From Pseudomonadota bacterium (lineage in GTDB: Bacteria > Pseudomonadota > Gammaproteobacteria > Steroidobacterales > Steroidobacteraceae), in NCBI GenBank assembly GCA_021817875.1, contig JAKAFQ010000120.1, positions 1 through 9,977 on the forward strand: a DNA stretch of 9,977 nucleotides, given 5' to 3'. Position 1 is the first letter of the stretch. Every line of letters starts with the position of its first letter. Both the position numbers and the translations under genes were made by a program. Shown here piece by piece: positions 1 through 6,296 of the stretch. Under the pieces are notes generated by a model. The model saw nothing but the letters and a program-made list of their open reading frames with translations, made no database searches and was not told the origin of the DNA.

Positions 1-170
1 AGTTCATTCAGGTTGCCCGGCACGAAGGTGCTGCAGACCTTCTCCCCGGTGTCGGGAGCGGCGGTCAGCCTGTCGAAATGCGCGGCCATCATGGCCTTCT
101 GTTTGCGCATGGAGGCGTCTTTCTGCACCTCCTGCGGCGCCACGTTCTTCTGCACGGCCGTCGTATTCAT
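1..170 (-). CDS. bcrB: Benzoyl-CoA reductase subunit B (class I), N-terminal part, cut by window edge
   Basis: Only the first 56 residues are visible; the gene runs off the left edge. The start ATG (170-168) overlaps the bcrC stop as ATGA, which implies translational coupling and settles the start. The peptide has a charged N-terminus, then a segment KQKAMMAAHFDRL and, near residues 40-56, GEKVCSTFVPGNLNE. From my knowledge of the family, an STFVPGNLNE-type segment is typical of the N-terminus of BcrB/BadE-type subunits of the 2-hydroxyacyl-CoA dehydratase superfamily. BcrB and BcrC together form the half of the enzyme that binds benzoyl-CoA and carries an Fe-S cluster. The BcrA/BcrD half, which hydrolyses ATP and activates electrons, is expected further left, outside the window. 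The direct position after bcrC fits the bcrCBAD order known from Thauera. Confidence 0.88.
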   Translation of the reverse strand, partial: MNTTAVQKNVAPQEVQKDASMRKQKAMMAAHFDRLTAAPDTGEKVCSTFVPGNLNE

Positions 171-1354
171 TGCGCGCTCCACAGTTTGATCGAATCGGCG
201 AAGGTGCCGGCCTGTTCGCGGATCGGTTGCATCTGCCCGAAGTTCTCCGAGTACTTGAAGGCCACGTACGGTATCCCGGCCTCCTGCAGCACCCGCTGCT
301 GCATCGGCCGGTCGAGCAGCGCCGGATCGCAGAAGCTCGGCGAGGCGAACACCACACCCTCGGCCTTTGTGCGGCGGACGGCCCGCACCAGGTGCTGACC
401 TTTCTCGCGCTGATCCGGCTCGTATCGCGCCGCGGTCGATTCGGAATGGTGCAGGAAGGCGAGCGCGAGGCTGCGCAGCGGATCTCCTTCGGTCGGCACG
501 TCCTGCGTCAGCCAGCGGGTCACCAGCAGCAGGTCGTCGTCGACGACATAGCAGCCGGCGAGCTCCAGCGACTTGATGAGGTTCAGCGGCGGTTGCTCGC
601 AGAACACCCCGGTGAGCACGACCCGGCAGTTGTCGCGCCGCGGTCGCTCGACGGCTGCCGCAGCGGCGAGGTAGTCGCGGATCAGCTGCGAATGCTGCTC
701 GACCGGCAGAACGAGTCCGGCCCGCATCAGCAGGTACACCTCGGTGGCCGGCGCCTGCCACGGCTGGGTCGCGCGGTACTCGTACAGTTGTCTCACCAGG
801 CGGCGATTTTCGTTGTAGAGCGCGATCGAGTCGCGCAGCTGTTCGTCGGTGACCGGCGCGCCGCGCAGGTTGCTCAGCGCTTCGCGCAGTTCCTCCAGCT
901 CGCTGACGTAGTAGTTTCCGCCGATGGCGTCCCGGTAGTTCTGCGGCACGTCGAAGTAACGGCTGTAGACCTGCGGATACATCATCTTCCACATGCCGGA
1001 GAGATTGCGGATCACGTCGCAGATCGACGGGAACAGCATGCCGTCGACGAAGTCAAGGCGCCCGGAGGCCGCCAGGTCGATCGTCGAGCGCGGTATGCGG
1101 CAGATGTAGCTCTGATAATAGGCATCGCCGTGGATCACATCGAGCTGATCGCCGCCGCCGAGGATTCCGAGCGGCAGCATCCCCGCCGCGTGGATCAGTT
1201 CGCGCGGGACGTAGATCGGCATGTAGCCGATGACTTTGCGTCCCGGCTTGGCGCTTTTCCATTCCCGCGCGGAGGAGAAGTTGAGATCCTCGTACAGCGC
1301 GGTCGCCCGCGCGACGATGGTGCCGACGTCTATCATGCTCAGCGGTGTTCCCAT
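167..1354 (-). CDS. bcrC: Benzoyl-CoA reductase subunit C (class I, ATP-dependent)
   Basis: A 395-residue cytoplasmic protein of the 2-hydroxyacyl-CoA dehydratase D / benzoyl-CoA reductase family, close to the roughly 385 residues of Thauera BcrC. The enzyme reduces benzoyl-CoA to cyclohexa-1,5-diene-1-carbonyl-CoA with two electrons from ferredoxin, driven by ATP. Family-like segments seen are ALYEDLNF (19-26), KPGRKVIGYMPIYVPRELIH (36-55), GGGDQLDVIHGDAYYQSYIC (66-85), FPSICDVIRNLSGMWK (108-123), CEQPPLNLIKS (252-262) and QMQPIREQAGTFADSIKLWS near the C-terminus. Six cysteines (85, 112, 243, 252, 268, 342) include the likely cluster ligands; which ones bind is not decided here. Start choice: ATG 1354 has AGAGG 8 nt upstream but overlaps dch by 16 nt. 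ATG 1336 (residue 7, MIDVG) lies 2 nt after the dch stop and fits the homologue's N-terminus better. It ends in a 4-nt overlap with bcrB. Confidence 0.93.
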   Translation of the reverse strand: MGTPLSMIDVGTIVARATALYEDLNFSSAREWKSAKPGRKVIGYMPIYVPRELIHAAGMLPLGILGGGDQLDVIHGDAYYQSYICRIPRSTIDLAASGRLDFVDGMLFPSICDVIRNLSGMWKMMYPQVYSRYFDVPQNYRDAIGGNYYVSELEELREALSNLRGAPVTDEQLRDSIALYNENRRLVRQLYEYRATQPWQAPATEVYLLMRAGLVLPVEQHSQLIRDYLAAAAAVERPRRDNCRVVLTGVFCEQPPLNLIKSLELAGCYVVDDDLLLVTRWLTQDVPTEGDPLRSLALAFLHHSESTAARYEPDQREKGQHLVRAVRRTKAEGVVFASPSFCDPALLDRPMQQRVLQEAGIPYVAFKYSENFGQMQPIREQAGTFADSIKLWSAQ

Positions 1355-2103
1355 TGGGGTGGCCTCTTGGCGAGAAACGCCTCTAAACCTTCGGTTGCGT
1401 CGCGGCTGTTCATCAGCCCGTCCAGGTAGAGCCGCTCGACCTGGGCGAGGCGCGTGTTGATCCGCGTCGTGAAATCGTGTCTTGCTGCCCGCACGGCGTA
1501 ACGCAGCGAGCTCGCGCTTTTTGGCAGCAGATGTTCGGTGGCATAGGCGCGGGCGGCGTCTGCGGGCCTGTCGTGCGCCTGATGCGCCAGGCCGATGGCC
1601 GCGGCCTCCTGCCCCGAGAGGCTCCGGCCCGAGAGCAGCAGATCGGCCGCGCGTGACGGGCCGATCAGCTCAGGCAGCAGGCAGGAAGCGGCCGGTGCAA
1701 ACACCCCGAGCCGGATCTCCGGCTGGCCGAGCTCGGCATCGGGCGCGACGAACAGCAGGTGGCCGGACAGGGCGAGCTCGAGGCCCGCTCCGAGGCACTT
1801 GCCGTGCGCCGCGACCAGCACGGGCACGTCCGAGGCGACGATCATCCCGATCAGGCGATGCAGCGCGGTCAGCATGGCGGCGCACTGGTCGGGCAGATGC
1901 TCCGCGACGCTCGCGCCGAAGCTGAAGCTCGGCCCTTCGGCATCGATCAGAATGGCGCTGAGGGCGGCGGGCACGGGGCGCGCGAACGCCGCTTCGAGCG
2001 CCGCGATCATCTCGGCGTCGATCAGGTTCGCCTTCGGGCGCGCCAGATGCAGCCGCATCAGCCGCTCACCGGCCTCGAAATGCACTTCGAGCGGCGCACT
2101 CAT
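1339..2103 (-). CDS. dch: Cyclohexa-1,5-diene-1-carbonyl-CoA hydratase (crotonase family)
   Basis: A 254-residue enoyl-CoA hydratase/isomerase. It adds water to the dienoyl-CoA product of benzoyl-CoA reductase, giving 6-hydroxycyclohex-1-ene-1-carbonyl-CoA. Crotonase elements are clear: RPKANLIDAEMI (22-33), first oxyanion-hole segment FSFGASVAEHLPD (60-72), and second segment GKCLGAGLELALSG (101-114). These are followed by a substrate-pocket stretch AELGQPEIRLGVFAPAASCL (123-142). The FSFGASV...HLPDQCA and GQPEIRLGVFAPAASCLLP strings match my memory of Thauera Dch and separate it from ordinary beta-oxidation hydratases. The start ATG at 2103 overlaps the oah stop as ATGA. The frame stays open upstream inside oah, but a longer start is unlikely because of that coupling and because the shorter protein has the family length. 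Had (the next dehydrogenase in the pathway) is not beside it. Confidence 0.92.
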   Translation of the reverse strand: MSAPLEVHFEAGERLMRLHLARPKANLIDAEMIAALEAAFARPVPAALSAILIDAEGPSFSFGASVAEHLPDQCAAMLTALHRLIGMIVASDVPVLVAAHGKCLGAGLELALSGHLLFVAPDAELGQPEIRLGVFAPAASCLLPELIGPSRAADLLLSGRSLSGQEAAAIGLAHQAHDRPADAARAYATEHLLPKSASSLRYAVRAARHDFTTRINTRLAQVERLYLDGLMNSRDATEGLEAFLAKRPPQWEHR

Positions 2104-3269
2104 GCCCGGCGGGCCCCCGGCTGAATGCTCTCGGTCAGGGCGTCGTCCCAGGGTGCGTTGACGGCAAGCGCCTGCCGCAGACCGATGAAGTCGATCTCCC
2201 GGCCGGTTTCCTTGGTGCCCTCGTTGAAGGCGCGGAATCCGGCGCGTGCCTCGGTCACCATGTTGAGCGCGAGCCAGGCGCGCGAGTTTTCCTTGTTCCT
2301 GTTCCAGGAATCGAGCTTCGGCTTGCGCAGCTCCTCGAGCGTCTTGGTCGTGCAGTCCGGGAACATGTACAGCAGCTTGGTGCACAGCTCATCGACTTTC
2401 CGATCGAGCAGCGACAGATCGACGCTGCCCCGCGCGAGCAGCGCCCGGGCGGCGCCGAGCTCCGAGGTGTCCTTGGTCTTGCCGAACACGATGCGCCCGT
2501 ACTGGTCGTGAGTCCGCTGGGTGTTGACCAGCGGATTGGCGATGAATTCGCCGTCGACCTTGAGCGCCGGAACGATGTCGGTGAGCATGCCGATGGCGTA
2601 CGCTTCGTGCGCGGAGAACGGCTCGCACAGCACACCGGCGGCCATCGCCCGCTCGACGCCGACGAGGACGGGCAGAAAGTCCGTGCTGCCGCCGATCGGG
2701 GCCGAGCCGTGCTTCGGGCCCGCCTGGCCGAAGCGCGCCAGATCCTGCGCGATGCTGAAATCGCAGGCCATGCCGATTTCCTGACCGCCGCCGATGCGCA
2801 TGCCGTTGACGCGGCAGACGACCGGTTTGTCGCAGCCGAGAATCGAACTCACCATGTCGTTGAACAGCCGCATGTAAGCGCGATATTCCGGTGGCCGGCC
2901 GGCGTAGTACTCGGCATACTCCTTGGTGTTGCCGCCGGTGCAGAATGCCTTGTCGCCGGATCCGGTGAATACCACAGCCACCACATCGCGCGCGGCGCTG
3001 GCGGCCCGGAAGGCCAGGATCACTCCCTTGACCATCTCCGTCGTGTAGGAATTGAGCTGGCTCGGGTTGTCGAGCGTGATCCATGCGTTGTACAGGCCGG
3101 AGACCGGCTTGCCGTCGCGGTCGCGCGCCGGGCGCTTCTCGTAAAGGACACCCCGGCTGATCCCGGCGCTCACCTCTTCGGATACCAATGTGTGACTCAC
3201 TGCGTCCGATGAGTGGATTTTGCTGGTATCGGTCATCTTGATGTGGTCTCCCGGCCGGATATCACCCAT
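2100..3269 (-). CDS. oah: 6-oxocyclohex-1-ene-1-carbonyl-CoA hydrolase (ring opening)
   Basis: A crotonase-superfamily protein of 389 residues, much longer than normal hydratases (about 260), as expected for Oah/BamA. It hydrates and then hydrolytically opens the alicyclic ring of 6-oxocyclohex-1-ene-1-carbonyl-CoA to 3-hydroxypimeloyl-CoA. Visible segments are LYNAWITLDNPSQLNSYTTE (59-78), first oxyanion segment AFCTGGNTKEYAEYYAGRP (108-126), second segment RVNGMRIGGGQEIGMACDFS (153-172), and RFGQAGPKHGSAPIGGSTDF (179-198), which is characteristic of the BamA/Oah family. It is the first gene of the minus-strand operon and overlaps dch by 4 nt. Two starts are plausible. ATG 3269 has GGAGG and AGGGGGA upstream. 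ATG 3236 (residue 12, MTDTS) has GGGAGA 10 nt upstream and gives 378 residues, nearly the 377 I recall for the Thauera enzyme. The longer start is listed; the shorter may be the true one. Confidence 0.94.
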   Translation of the reverse strand: MGDIRPGDHIKMTDTSKIHSSDAVSHTLVSEEVSAGISRGVLYEKRPARDRDGKPVSGLYNAWITLDNPSQLNSYTTEMVKGVILAFRAASAARDVVAVVFTGSGDKAFCTGGNTKEYAEYYAGRPPEYRAYMRLFNDMVSSILGCDKPVVCRVNGMRIGGGQEIGMACDFSIAQDLARFGQAGPKHGSAPIGGSTDFLPVLVGVERAMAAGVLCEPFSAHEAYAIGMLTDIVPALKVDGEFIANPLVNTQRTHDQYGRIVFGKTKDTSELGAARALLARGSVDLSLLDRKVDELCTKLLYMFPDCTTKTLEELRKPKLDSWNRNKENSRAWLALNMVTEARAGFRAFNEGTKETGREIDFIGLRQALAVNAPWDDALTESIQPGARRA

Positions 3270-3302
3270 GGATTCCCCCTGCCTCCGTACGGTCCGGAGC
3301 AG

Positions 3303-3322
3303 GGTATTGCGGTATTACGGTA
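3303..3322. repeat. Tandem 8-bp direct repeats upstream of oah
   Basis: The plus strand reads GGTA, then TTGCGGTA (3307-3314), then TTACGGTA (3315-3322): a truncated copy followed by two full copies differing by one base. The last copy is the first half of operator element A. TTACGGTA recurs at 3436-3443 near the rightward promoter and TACGGTA again at 3450-3456. The repeats lie just downstream of the inferred oah transcription start, where extra regulator subunits could bind. No function is proven. Confidence 0.5.
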
Positions 3323-3332
3323 CCAGAGTACC
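3315..3332. promoter_or_regulatory. Candidate operator A (oah side)
   Basis: The element reads TTACGGTACCAGAGTACC. It contains the perfect 5-bp inverted repeat GGTAC-CAGA-GTACC (3319-3332... arms 3319/3320-3323 and 3328-3332) and matches element B at 3436-3453 at 14 of 18 positions, by direct comparison. It covers the candidate -10 hexamer of the leftward promoter, so a bound protein would be expected to repress oah-dch-bcr transcription. A regulator gene is not in the window, so the binding family is unknown. Confidence 0.55.
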
Positions 3333-3353
3333 CCTTTGTGAGCCATGCGTCAA
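3325..3353 (-). promoter_or_regulatory. Candidate promoter for the oah-dch-bcrCB operon
   Basis: On the minus strand TTGACG (3353-3348) is followed after 17 nt by TACTCT (3330-3325). The -35 matches the sigma70 consensus at five of six positions; the -10 is weak (three of six), typical of an activated or regulated promoter. The -10 lies inside operator A. The predicted leader to the oah start at 3269 is about 50 nt. Inferred from motif and position only. Confidence 0.42.
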
Positions 3354-3413
3354 CCGGCGTCGACTGAGATCGTGAAACGTTCTGCCCGGCCCGGATTGCG
3401 CGTCGCAGCCACA

Positions 3414-3442
3414 TTGACAGGACCCGCGGAGCATTTTACGGT
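3414..3442 (+). promoter_or_regulatory. Candidate promoter for the molybdoenzyme gene (padB)
   Basis: A perfect -35 TTGACA (3414-3419) is followed after 17 nt by TACGGT (3437-3442), a weak -10 that begins operator B. Better -10-like hexamers, TATTAT (3442) and TATAGT (3445), occur nearby but at spacings of 22 and 25 nt, too long for this -35. The inferred leader is about 28 nt to the ATG at 3477, which has only a weak AGAG ribosome-binding site 6 nt upstream. Confidence 0.45.
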
Positions 3443-3453
3443 ATTATAGTACG
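3436..3453. promoter_or_regulatory. Candidate operator B (padB side)
   Basis: The element reads TTACGGTATTATAGTACG. Its core GTATTATAGTAC (3441-3452) is an imperfect palindrome (10 of 12 positions symmetric). It matches element A at 14 of 18 positions and overlaps the -10 region of the rightward promoter. Another TACGGTA copy follows at 3450-3456. The same element sits on both divergent promoters, which suggests co-regulation of ring cleavage and the molybdoenzyme by one factor. Confidence 0.55.
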
Positions 3454-3476
3454 GTAATGCCAGTTTAGAGCCGTCT

Positions 3477-6209
3477 ATGAACGAAACATCTGCGTCTCGG
3501 CTCGTCCCGACCTACTGCTACAACTGCGTGGCGGGTCCGGACCTGCTGACGGTCAAGGTCGACGACGGCGTCGCGGTGGAGATCGGCCCGAATTTCGCCG
3601 GCAAGGGCATCCACCCCGGCGACGGCAGGCCGTGTGTCAAGGCGTATGGTCTCATTCAGAAGACCTACCACCCGGCACGGATCGTCACCCCCATGCGTCG
3701 CACCAATCCGCGCAAGGGCCGCAATGAAGACCCCGGCTTCGTGCCCATCTCCTGGGACGAGGCGCTCGATATCGTCGCCGGAAAGCTCGCCTCGATCCGT
3801 GAGCGCGGCCTCACCGATGAATCGGGCATGCCGCGGGTCGCGGTGACCTTCGGTCACGGCGGCACGCCGTCGAACTACATGGGCTCCTTCCCCGCCTTCC
3901 TGGCCGCCTTCGGGCCGGTCGACTTCAGCTTCGGGTCGGGCCAGGGTGTGAAGTGCGTGCATTCGGAGCACTTGTACGGCGAGTACTGGCACCGCGCGTT
4001 CACCGTGGCTGCCGATACACCCTTCACCGATTACATCGTCTCCTTCGGCGCCAACAACGAGGTCACTGGCGGAGTCAGCGCGGCGGCGCGGCACGCGGCG
4101 GCGCGGGCACGCGGCGCAAAGCGCGTGCAGATCGAGCCGCACCTGTCGATTTCCGGTGCCGCGTCCGCCGAATGGATTCCGATCAAGCCGAAGACCGACC
4201 CGGCGTTCATGTTCGCGATGATCCACGTGCTGTTGCACGAACAGCCGCGCTCGAAGCTCGATACGGCCTTCCTCACCGATACGACTTCCTCACCCTACCT
4301 CGTGGGACCGCACGGCTACTATCTGCGTGATCCGGCGAGTCTGAAGCCGCTTCTGTGGGACACGCGCCGCGGCGCCGCGGTGCCGTATGACACGGACGGT
4401 GCGCAGCCCCTGCTCGAGGGCAGTGTACAGGTGGCTGCGGCCGTGGAAATCGGCGCCGATGAGCAGCGCTGGAGCCATGCGGACCTGCCCGCCCGGACCG
4501 CGTTCACCCATCTCGTCGAGCACATGCGCCAGTACACACCGGAGTGGGCGGCCGAGATCTGCGAGGTGCCGGCCGCCAGGATCCGCAGGGTGGCCAACGA
4601 GTACCTGAGTCACGCGCGCGTCGGAGAGACGATGGAGGTCGACGGGCAGACGATGCCCTTCAGGCCGGTCGCGGTGACTCTCGGCAAGACGGTGAACAAC
4701 GGCTGGGGCGCCTATGAGTGTGTCTGGTCGCGCACCGTGCTCGCCGTGCTGGTCGGGGCTCTCGAGGTGCCGGGCGGCACCCTCGGCACGACGGTTCGCA
4801 TCAACAAGTTCCACGACAACCGGCACAAGAGCGTCGTTCCCGGAGACGACGGCTTCATGCAGCACACGCTCAACCCGACCGATCGGGCGCACTGGCAGAA
4901 GACTCCGCAGGTGCGCAACGGCCATCGGACGCTGGTACCGCTGTCGGGGGGCAACGGCGCATGGAGCCAGTCGCTGGGCCCGACGCACCTGGCGTGGCTG
5001 TTTCAGACCCACGTGGCGCAGAACTGGCCGCAGGCCACCAAGCCCGAGCTCTGGATCGCGTACCGCACCAATCCCGCCATCTCGTTCTGGGACACGCAGG
5101 CGATCGCCGAGACCATGGCCTCCTTTCCGTTCACGGTCTGCTTCGCCTACACGCCGGATGAAACCAACCACATGGCGGACATCCTGCTGCCGGAGGCGAC
5201 CGACCTCGAAAGCACGCAACTGATCCGTGTCGGCCGCACCAAGTACATCGAGCAGTTCTGGCGCCACGAAGGTTTCGCGCTGCGCCAGCCGGCGGTGGCG
5301 CCGCGCGGGGAAACGCGCGACTTCACCTGGATCGCAACCGAGCTTGCGCGCCGCACCGGCCTCATCGAAGCCTACAACGCGGCCATCAACCGCGGCTCGT
5401 GCGGCGTGCGGCTCAAGGGCGAAACATGGGACTTCTCGCTCTCGGTCGGCGAAGTGCACACGGTGGACGAAATCTGGAACGCGGTATGCCAGGCCGGAAG
5501 CGCGGAATTGACCGACGGCGGCGAAATTCACGATCTCGACTGGTTCAAGGCACATGGCTTCATGACCCGGCCGTTCCCGCAGGGCTCGTGGTATCTGTAT
5601 CCGACGTTGAAGCAGCTCGGACTGCGCTTCGAACTGCCTTACCAGGAACGGCTGATGCGCTCCGGGCAGGAGCTCGGTCATCGGCTCCATGAGAGCGGCA
5701 TCCATTGGTGGGATCGGCAGCTGTCCGAATACAGCCCGCTGCCGCAATGGCATGATTTCCCGAAGATCTGGGAGCAGGATCTGGTGGATCGCGGCTTCCG
5801 TCCGGAGGACTATCCGTTCTGGCTGATCACGACAAAGAGCATGCAGTACCATGCCGGCGGCAACGCGATGATCCAGCTGATGGACGAGCTGGCGCGCAAC
5901 GTCCGCGGCCATCGGGGTGTGGTGATCAATGCGGCGACGGCCGAGCGGCTCGGCATCGAGGACGGCGACCTGGTCGAGGTGCGCTCTCCGACGGGTACGA
6001 CCTCGGGCCCGGCGATCGTCGCTCAGGGCGTACGCCCCGACACGCTGGTCATCGTCGGTCAATTCGACCACTGGGCGACGCCGTACGCGAAGGACATGCA
6101 GGCGCCGAGCCTGAATACCATCGCACCGATGTCGATCGATCTGACGGACGCGACCGGCTCGGGAGCGGACCTGGTGCGGGTTGCACTGCGACGCCTGGCG
6201 GCGGCTTAG
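3477..6209 (+). CDS. padB: Molybdopterin oxidoreductase, probable phenylacetyl-CoA:acceptor oxidoreductase large subunit (PadB-like)
   Basis: A 910-residue protein of the DMSO reductase (Mo/W-bis-MGD) family. The proposed reaction is four-electron oxidation of phenylacetyl-CoA to phenylglyoxylate, feeding benzoyl-CoA. The N-terminus has C14-x2-C17 and C53, in YCYNCVAGPDLL and RPCVKAYGL. The usual third cysteine of the cluster motif is missing; D22 is a possible substitute. C160, in GQGVKCVHSEHL, is a candidate Mo ligand (inference). ILLPEATDLE (about 569-578) and the C-terminal dinucleotide-binding domain from about 781 (FWLITTK...GIEDGDLVEVRS) are standard for the family. There is no twin-arginine signal or membrane segment, so it is cytoplasmic. 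The PadB call rests on recalled N-terminal similarity and on the divergent benzoyl-CoA operon. It is somewhat larger than the roughly 93-kDa subunit reported for Thauera. PadC- and PadD-type partners are absent. Other members, such as the dihydroxybenzoate or resorcinol hydroxylase type, remain possible. Confidence 0.72.
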   Translation: MNETSASRLVPTYCYNCVAGPDLLTVKVDDGVAVEIGPNFAGKGIHPGDGRPCVKAYGLIQKTYHPARIVTPMRRTNPRKGRNEDPGFVPISWDEALDIVAGKLASIRERGLTDESGMPRVAVTFGHGGTPSNYMGSFPAFLAAFGPVDFSFGSGQGVKCVHSEHLYGEYWHRAFTVAADTPFTDYIVSFGANNEVTGGVSAAARHAAARARGAKRVQIEPHLSISGAASAEWIPIKPKTDPAFMFAMIHVLLHEQPRSKLDTAFLTDTTSSPYLVGPHGYYLRDPASLKPLLWDTRRGAAVPYDTDGAQPLLEGSVQVAAAVEIGADEQRWSHADLPARTAFTHLVEHMRQYTPEWAAEICEVPAARIRRVANEYLSHARVGETMEVDGQTMPFRPVAVTLGKTVNNGWGAYECVWSRTVLAVLVGALEVPGGTLGTTVRINKFHDNRHKSVVPGDDGFMQHTLNPTDRAHWQKTPQVRNGHRTLVPLSGGNGAWSQSLGPTHLAWLFQTHVAQNWPQATKPELWIAYRTNPAISFWDTQAIAETMASFPFTVCFAYTPDETNHMADILLPEATDLESTQLIRVGRTKYIEQFWRHEGFALRQPAVAPRGETRDFTWIATELARRTGLIEAYNAAINRGSCGVRLKGETWDFSLSVGEVHTVDEIWNAVCQAGSAELTDGGEIHDLDWFKAHGFMTRPFPQGSWYLYPTLKQLGLRFELPYQERLMRSGQELGHRLHESGIHWWDRQLSEYSPLPQWHDFPKIWEQDLVDRGFRPEDYPFWLITTKSMQYHAGGNAMIQLMDELARNVRGHRGVVINAATAERLGIEDGDLVEVRSPTGTTSGPAIVAQGVRPDTLVIVGQFDHWATPYAKDMQAPSLNTIAPMSIDLTDATGSGADLVRVALRRLAAA

Positions 6210-6252
6210 CGCGAAGCCTGCGGCATGAGGCCGTCACGCCCGGGACAGGTAG

Positions 6253-6258
6253 TATGAT
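6253..6258 (+). promoter_or_regulatory. Weak -10-like hexamer upstream of qhpG
   Basis: TATGAT (five of six matches to TATAAT) lies 38 nt before the qhpG start in the 87-bp gap after padB. No -35 is seen at the proper distance. Known qhp operons are controlled by an AraC-type activator (QhpR), so an activator-dependent promoter without a -35 is possible. Read-through from padB cannot be excluded because no clear terminator stem is seen in the gap. Confidence 0.2.
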
Positions 6259-6296
6259 CGGCCGGGCCGCTGTGGCGTGAGCTTCGGGATTCGTCA

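Noticed and set aside
170..1429. Long plus-strand open frame (419 codons) opposite bcrC
   Set aside because: It is the antisense shadow of bcrC in GC-rich DNA; its translation is rich in Arg, Val, Asp and His with no recognisable domain, while the minus frame is a clear conserved enzyme.
1339..2385. Longer 348-residue form of dch starting inside oah
   Set aside because: The first 94 residues are an out-of-frame reading of oah; the start at 2103 overlaps the oah stop as ATGA and gives the family length.
4290..6071. Long minus-strand open frame (593 codons) opposite padB
   Set aside because: Antisense shadow; its Arg/His/Leu-rich translation has no domain, and the plus frame carries full molybdopterin-enzyme motifs.
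3477..6209. Assignment as resorcinol/dihydroxybenzoate hydroxylase or pyrogallol transhydroxylase large subunit
   Set aside because: The N-terminal cysteines, overall look and benzoyl-CoA neighbourhood favour PadB; it is kept as an alternative because no alignment could be run.
6210..6296. Possible transcription terminator after padB
   Set aside because: Only a 4-bp CGGC-ATGAG-GCCG stem is visible and no T-run follows; this is too weak to call.
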